Assembly: GCA_028281365.1 (NCBI GenBank)
Contig: JANQJZ010000029.1
Span: 1-38,199, forward strand
DNA from: Gammaproteobacteria bacterium
GTDB lineage: Bacteria; Pseudomonadota; Gammaproteobacteria; Eutrophobiales; Eutrophobiaceae
DNA length: 38,199 nucleotides
Direction of reading: 5' to 3'
Shown piece after piece: positions 35,575 through 38,199 of this stretch. The notes under the pieces are model-generated. The model was not told the origin of the DNA. It saw only the letters and a program-made list of their open reading frames with translations, and did no database searches. Both the position numbers and the translations under genes were made by a program. Every line of letters begins with the position of its first letter. Position 1 is the stretch's first letter.

Positions 35575-36251
35575 CTTAAGATCCCTTTTTTATATTTTTC
35601 GAGCAAGACTTTCCCGGTTGGCGTTGATTTGCTTAGCCAGTCAATAAGTAATGTTTCTTTTTCTTTTTTACTCAATTGCCAGTTTTGTTGCAAATCCTTT
35701 ATCTTGTTTATTAAGTAGTACAAACTTATGCCTGCACTTACCGATACATTATAACTTTGCGTGAAACCGGTTATAGGTATTTGCACTTTATAGTCTGCGT
35801 TGTCTTCGATTAACTTACTTAAACCAGTCTCTTCACTACCAAAACAAAGCGCAAGTTTGTCAGTAACTGGTAGTTCTTCTAAAGGGATACTATTTCTGCT
35901 TAATGTCATTGCAACTACCTTGTAGCCATTATTTTTTATGTTATCAAGGCAATCCTCTCTGCCTTTTTGTTGTTTATAGTGGGACAGACGCACCCATTTT
36001 GATGCCCCCTTAACAACCATTTTGTTTACTTTGTAATCATTTTTATCTTCAATAACATGTAAATCCTGTATCCCAAGGCATTCACAACTACGTAATATCG
36101 CACTGGCATTTTGTGGTTGATAAATATCGTCAAGGACGACTGTTAGATAACGGGTTCGTTCGTTTAATACCTGATGTAATAAGTCAACACGATCATCATT
36201 AATTACATCCGTAAGTTTTGAGATGATGTTGGAATGTTTTTCAGTTTTCAC
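35571..36251 (-). CDS. trmH: TrmH-like SpoU-family RNA 2'-O-methyltransferase
   Basis: SPOUT methyltransferase, 226 residues. Motif 1 is YQPQNASAILRSCECLGIQDLHVI, motif 2 is ALCFGSEETGLS and motif 3 is IPITGFTQSYNVSVSAGISLYYL, with the catalytic arginine in motif 1. Length and the VVLDDIYQPQN start resemble TrmH, which methylates G18 of tRNA, but rRNA-specific relatives look similar. The start is GTG (36251), 3 nt after the fxsA stop, so the two are cotranscribed. Confidence 0.85.
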   Translation of the reverse strand: MKTEKHSNIISKLTDVINDDRVDLLHQVLNERTRYLTVVLDDIYQPQNASAILRSCECLGIQDLHVIEDKNDYKVNKMVVKGASKWVRLSHYKQQKGREDCLDNIKNNGYKVVAMTLSRNSIPLEELPVTDKLALCFGSEETGLSKLIEDNADYKVQIPITGFTQSYNVSVSAGISLYYLINKIKDLQQNWQLSKKEKETLLIDWLSKSTPTGKVLLEKYKKGILS

Positions 36252-36254
36252 AGT

Positions 36255-36689
36255 TTAAGATGAGTTAGAATCAGACTCCCAATGTTCTCCCTCAATTATA
36301 TTCCCCGAAGAAGTTTGTTGGATATTGATTCGTGTCTGGATAAAGTTTTTCAATAAGGTACGTGCGAGTAAATGTCGTAATGACGGTATTAAAACCAGAA
36401 AACCAAACACATCAGTAAAGAAACCCGGTGTTAATAACAAGGCACCGGCAATTAATAATATAAGTCCTTCAACAAGCTCGGTTGCAGGCAAGTTTCCCTG
36501 ATCCATATTCATCTGTACTTTGGCCAGGGTTGAGAGGCCCTGGTGTCGTAATAGTGCTGCACCTAATGCTGCAGTCCCAATTACTAATATAATTGTATAG
36601 GCAGCACCAAATACTTTACCGATTTCAATCAATATGACGATTTCAATTAATGGAATTGTAAGAAATAATATAAATAGTAGTTTAAACAA
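36255..36689 (-). CDS. fxsA: FxsA-family membrane protein
   Basis: A 144-residue cytoplasmic-membrane protein with four hydrophobic segments in the first 100 residues and a polar, Ser/Glu-rich tail. Typical FxsA stretches are PLIEIVILIEIGKVFGA, GTAALGAALLRHQGLST and ALLLTPGFFTDVFGFLVLIP. The E. coli protein is known for relieving exclusion of phage T7 by the F plasmid when overproduced; its normal role is unclear. It leads the two-gene unit with trmH and diverges from cutA. Confidence 0.93.
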   Translation of the reverse strand: MFKLLFILFLTIPLIEIVILIEIGKVFGAAYTIILVIGTAALGAALLRHQGLSTLAKVQMNMDQGNLPATELVEGLILLIAGALLLTPGFFTDVFGFLVLIPSLRHLLARTLLKNFIQTRINIQQTSSGNIIEGEHWESDSNSS

Positions 36690-36791
36690 TCAGGCTGGCT
36701 CCGGTATTCCGTTAGATATGTATTCTGGCATTATTGTGCAGGTGAAGGCAAAATACCATTTTTCAAGTTATATGATAAAAACTAATAAGTT

Positions 36792-37118
36792 ATGAGTAAT
36801 AAAACAAAATATGTACTGGTTCTGAACACCTGCCCGGGTTCAATATCGGCAAAGAAAATTGCTCAGGATCTGGTTAATGAAAAGCTGGCGGCCTGTGTCA
36901 ATATTATCCCCGATGTTCAGTCTTTCTTTGCCTGGGTCGGAAAAGTCGATACAGCCAACGAGCACATGTTAATTATTAAGACGACTGTAGATAACTACAA
37001 TGCAGTTGAAAAGCGAATCAAAAAGCTACATCCCTACGAACTTCCTGAAATAATTGCAGTCCCTATTCACACAGGTTTTGAAGGCTACCTTGACTGGATT
37101 AATACAAATACAAAATAA
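36792..37118 (+). CDS. cutA: CutA1 divalent-cation tolerance protein
   Basis: Small trimeric cytoplasmic protein, 108 residues. It shows the family pattern: NTCPGSISAKKIAQDLVNEKLAACVNI, then VQSFFAWVGKV and the C-terminal HPYELPEIIAVPIHTGFEGYLDWI. It is linked genetically to copper tolerance, but its biochemical role is unsettled. It stands 2 nt before dsbD, the same cutA-dsbD pairing as in many gammaproteobacteria. Confidence 0.96.
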   Translation: MSNKTKYVLVLNTCPGSISAKKIAQDLVNEKLAACVNIIPDVQSFFAWVGKVDTANEHMLIIKTTVDNYNAVEKRIKKLHPYELPEIIAVPIHTGFEGYLDWINTNTK

Positions 37119-37120
37119 CC

Positions 37121-38199
37121 ATGCGTTTTATTCATCGAAGTTTTTTGCTTTTGGCTCTATTGCTGCCTCTGTCCGTTTATGCGGGCGGCCTGGGTGAAAA
37201 ACTAGGTAATATCTTTTCTACTGATAGCGGCCCTGTATCTGATGAAATACTCGATCCGGAAATAGCATTCCAACTCAGCATCAATCAGGTCTCGAATGAC
37301 CAACTGGCCCTGTATTGGCAGATTGAACCGGGGTATTACTTATATAAAGACAAGTTCTCTGCATCAACTACTACGCCTTCCGTTGAGATCATAAACGCGA
37401 TATACCCGCAAGGTAAGCTTAAACAGGATCCCTTGTTTGGTGAAGTTGAAGTGTATTATGGAAAAAATAATGCTTTGATACCTGTTGATGTTAAAGATCA
37501 ATCTGTAAAAGAAATTATATTGGAGCTTGCTTATCAGGGTTGTAAAGAAGGCGCAATTTGTTATCCACCCATTAAGAAATCATTACCTGTAAGCTTTTCA
37601 TTTAATGTCAATGAAACCAGCACCCTATCAAGCAGGGTAGATAAAACGAAGTTGTTGTCCGAACAGGATACAATAACGCAAAAACTGAAGGATAAAAGTT
37701 TACTTATTAATATACTCACTTTCTTTGGCTTTGGTTTTTTATTGGCGTTAACTCCCTGTGTTTTCCCGATGATTCCTATCCTGTCAGGTATCATTGTTGG
37801 TGAAGGGGAACGTATAACCCGGTTACGTGCAATTTTATTATCGATTAGTTATGTACTTGCAATGGCATTAACGTATGCAGTGTTGGGAGTAATAGCCGGA
37901 CTATTTAATATTAACCTGCAAGCAGCATCACAGAATATCTGGGTGATAAGTTTGTTTAGTGCCATATTTGTTGCACTTGCACTTTCAATGTTTGGGTTTT
38001 ATGAATTACAACTTCCATCAAGTTGGCAAAGTAAATTAACGAATGCACAAACCCGGGAACGGGGTACCTTAAAAGGCGCAGCTTTTATGGGCGCTTTGTC
38101 TGCAATAATTGTTGGTCCCTGTGTTGCACCACCACTTGCCGGTGCATTGCTTTATATTAGCCAGACCGGTAACGCGGTATTGGGTGGTCTTGCATTATT
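37121..38199 (+). CDS. dsbD: Thiol:disulfide interchange protein DsbD (3' end beyond window)
   Basis: Membrane protein that carries electrons from cytoplasmic thioredoxin to periplasmic DsbC and DsbE-type proteins. I translated 359 codons from the ATG at 37121 to the right edge. A signal peptide (about residues 1-21, ending V-Y-A) precedes the periplasmic alpha domain, which has its cysteine pair in CKEGAIC. The membrane domain then begins, with the redox cysteines in LTPCVFP and GPCVAPPL. The rest of the membrane domain and the thioredoxin-like C-terminal domain lie outside the window. Confidence 0.95.
   Translation, partial: MRFIHRSFLLLALLLPLSVYAGGLGEKLGNIFSTDSGPVSDEILDPEIAFQLSINQVSNDQLALYWQIEPGYYLYKDKFSASTTTPSVEIINAIYPQGKLKQDPLFGEVEVYYGKNNALIPVDVKDQSVKEIILELAYQGCKEGAICYPPIKKSLPVSFSFNVNETSTLSSRVDKTKLLSEQDTITQKLKDKSLLINILTFFGFGFLLALTPCVFPMIPILSGIIVGEGERITRLRAILLSISYVLAMALTYAVLGVIAGLFNINLQAASQNIWVISLFSAIFVALALSMFGFYELQLPSSWQSKLTNAQTRERGTLKGAAFMGALSAIIVGPCVAPPLAGALLYISQTGNAVLGGLAL

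Overview
This is an AT-rich window of chromosomal DNA from what looks like a gammaproteobacterium. Three things support that: the gene order leuS-lptE-holA-proA-nadD-rsfS-rlmH-maf, the long PstC and PstA forms, and the DjlA, FxsA, CutA and DsbD proteins. I cannot name the genus. A PPi-type phosphofructokinase and a membrane pyrophosphatase in one window hint at a pyrophosphate-saving metabolism of the kind known from methylotrophs and sulfur oxidizers. No rRNA, tRNA, CRISPR array, transposase or phage gene was seen.

Layout. Bases 1-4506 hold a BepA-like periplasmic protease (cut by the left edge), a PPi-dependent 6-phosphofructokinase, a DsbA-fold oxidoreductase, a small lipoprotein and a hypoxanthine-DNA-glycosylase-like protein. 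Bases 4765-6941 hold the ion-pumping pyrophosphatase HppA and its terminator. A hairpin-rich repeat locus (about 7019-7250) leads into a small secreted protein. Bases 7872-15360 are the minus-strand housekeeping run from leuS to maf. ComEA (15502-15765) and a second hairpin locus (about 15904-16307) follow.

Bases 16359-27187 are a phosphate-starvation island: an OprP-type porin, divergent phoB-phoR, pstS, then pstC-pstA-pstB-phoU. Sites resembling PhoB boxes (7-bp half-sites at 11-bp pitch) stand before the porin, phoB, pstS, pstC and probably ppk1. For phoB, pstS and pstC a -10-like hexamer begins exactly 10 nt after the box. Bases 27191-33617 continue the theme with low-affinity Pit and its PhoU-like partner, polyphosphate kinase, exopolyphosphatase and SixA. 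The right end carries a methyltransferase, DjlA, a TrmH-like enzyme, FxsA, CutA and a truncated DsbD. The genes together cover phosphate uptake, polyphosphate storage and pyrophosphate use.

The most unusual content is not protein-coding. Four intergenic loci (7019-7250, 15904-16307, 21319-21505, 33625-33829) are packed with short hairpins. Their stems differ in sequence yet stay base-paired, while the apical loops repeatedly carry the same core, A-N-GGA or its complement. Some paired positions differ between loci by compensatory double changes. This resembles the GGA-loop hairpins bound by CsrA/RsmA proteins and suggests either a dispersed family of regulatory (decoy) RNAs or a REP-like mobile repeat whose hairpins are under selection. 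An 88-bp stretch of this family occurs as two perfect inverted copies flanking the porin-phoBR-pstS block.
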